A stretch of 32,544 nt of DNA from assembly GCA_031556065.1 (NCBI GenBank), contig JAVBTR010000040.1, positions 1-32,544 on the forward strand, given 5' to 3'. How positions within the stretch are numbered: position 1 is the first letter of the stretch; each line of letters begins with the position of its first letter. Below the pieces are notes generated by a model. That model worked only from the letters and a program-made list of their open reading frames with translations. It did not search any database and had not been told where the DNA came from. The stretch comes from JAVBTR01 sp031556065 (lineage in GTDB: Bacteria; Bacillota; Clostridia; Christensenellales; Aristaeellaceae). The position numbers and the translations under genes are program-made. Below are positions 32,538 to 32,544 of this stretch, one piece after another.

Positions 32538-32544
32538 GTGCGAC

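Noticed and set aside
1..32544. CRISPR arrays, tRNA or rRNA genes, transposases
   Set aside because: I saw no regularly spaced repeats, no tRNA-like or rRNA-like sequence and no transposase or integrase motifs in reading the window.

Overview
The window looks like a surface-polysaccharide (capsule, exopolysaccharide or teichoic-acid-like) locus from a Bacillota bacterium, most likely a gut-type Clostridia. The reasons are the strong AGGAGG-type ribosome binding sites, several TTG starts, near-consensus sigma-A promoters with 17 bp spacers, TagD/TagF/LicD proteins and a GH88 hydrolase beside sugar-import permeases. The assignment to Bacillota is inference, and the species cannot be named from this sequence.

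Layout. (1) 138-3591: the end of a sugar-uptake operon with two CUT1 ABC importer permeases and a GH88 unsaturated glucuronyl hydrolase, joined by overlapping stop and start codons. (2) 3654-8061: a perfect-consensus promoter, preceded by a 9-bp direct repeat, drives rmlA-rmlC-rmlB and a GT-C-like membrane protein; no rmlD is present. (3) 8113-12645, minus strand: a GT4 with an inserted beta-rich domain, a GT-A transferase with a DxD motif, and an O-antigen polymerase/ligase-like protein, with two TTGACA promoters. (4) 12899-16307: a GtrII-like membrane glucosyltransferase and a polyprenyl-phosphate hexose-1-phosphate transferase, which would start the glycan on the lipid carrier. (5) 16383-26427: the most unusual part. 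It holds a LicD-TagF fusion, a TagD-like cytidylyltransferase, phosphonopyruvate decarboxylase, a LicC-like nucleotidyltransferase fused to an iron alcohol dehydrogenase, an ABC exporter pair, a second LicD, and a cytidylyltransferase-like domain fused to PEP mutase (Fom1-like layout). (6) 26455-27219, minus strand: a DUF4422 glycosyltransferase. (7) 27338-32340: a GT-C-like membrane protein, a second ABC-2 exporter permease with an added extracytoplasmic domain, its Wzt-type ATPase, and UDP-GlcNAc 2-epimerase. (8) 32349-32537: a tight run of hairpins.

How it could work. Reading the enzymes in order gives PEP to phosphonopyruvate (PEP mutase), to phosphonoacetaldehyde (decarboxylase), to 2-hydroxyethylphosphonate, HEP (reductase), then cytidylylation to CMP-HEP, and transfer of the phosphonate to a glycan or polyol phosphate by a LicD protein. 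No aminoethylphosphonate transaminase and no choline kinase or choline transporter is visible, which favours HEP over aminoethylphosphonate or phosphocholine as the decoration. The families are recognised from motifs. The HEP-decorated polymer is inference.

Base composition varies. The 60 bases from 3121 contain 37 G+C, whereas those from 18001 contain 19, and much of 6259-19181 is visibly A+T richer than the rml, GH88 and wecB genes. This fits a variable glycan cassette set between more conserved flanks.
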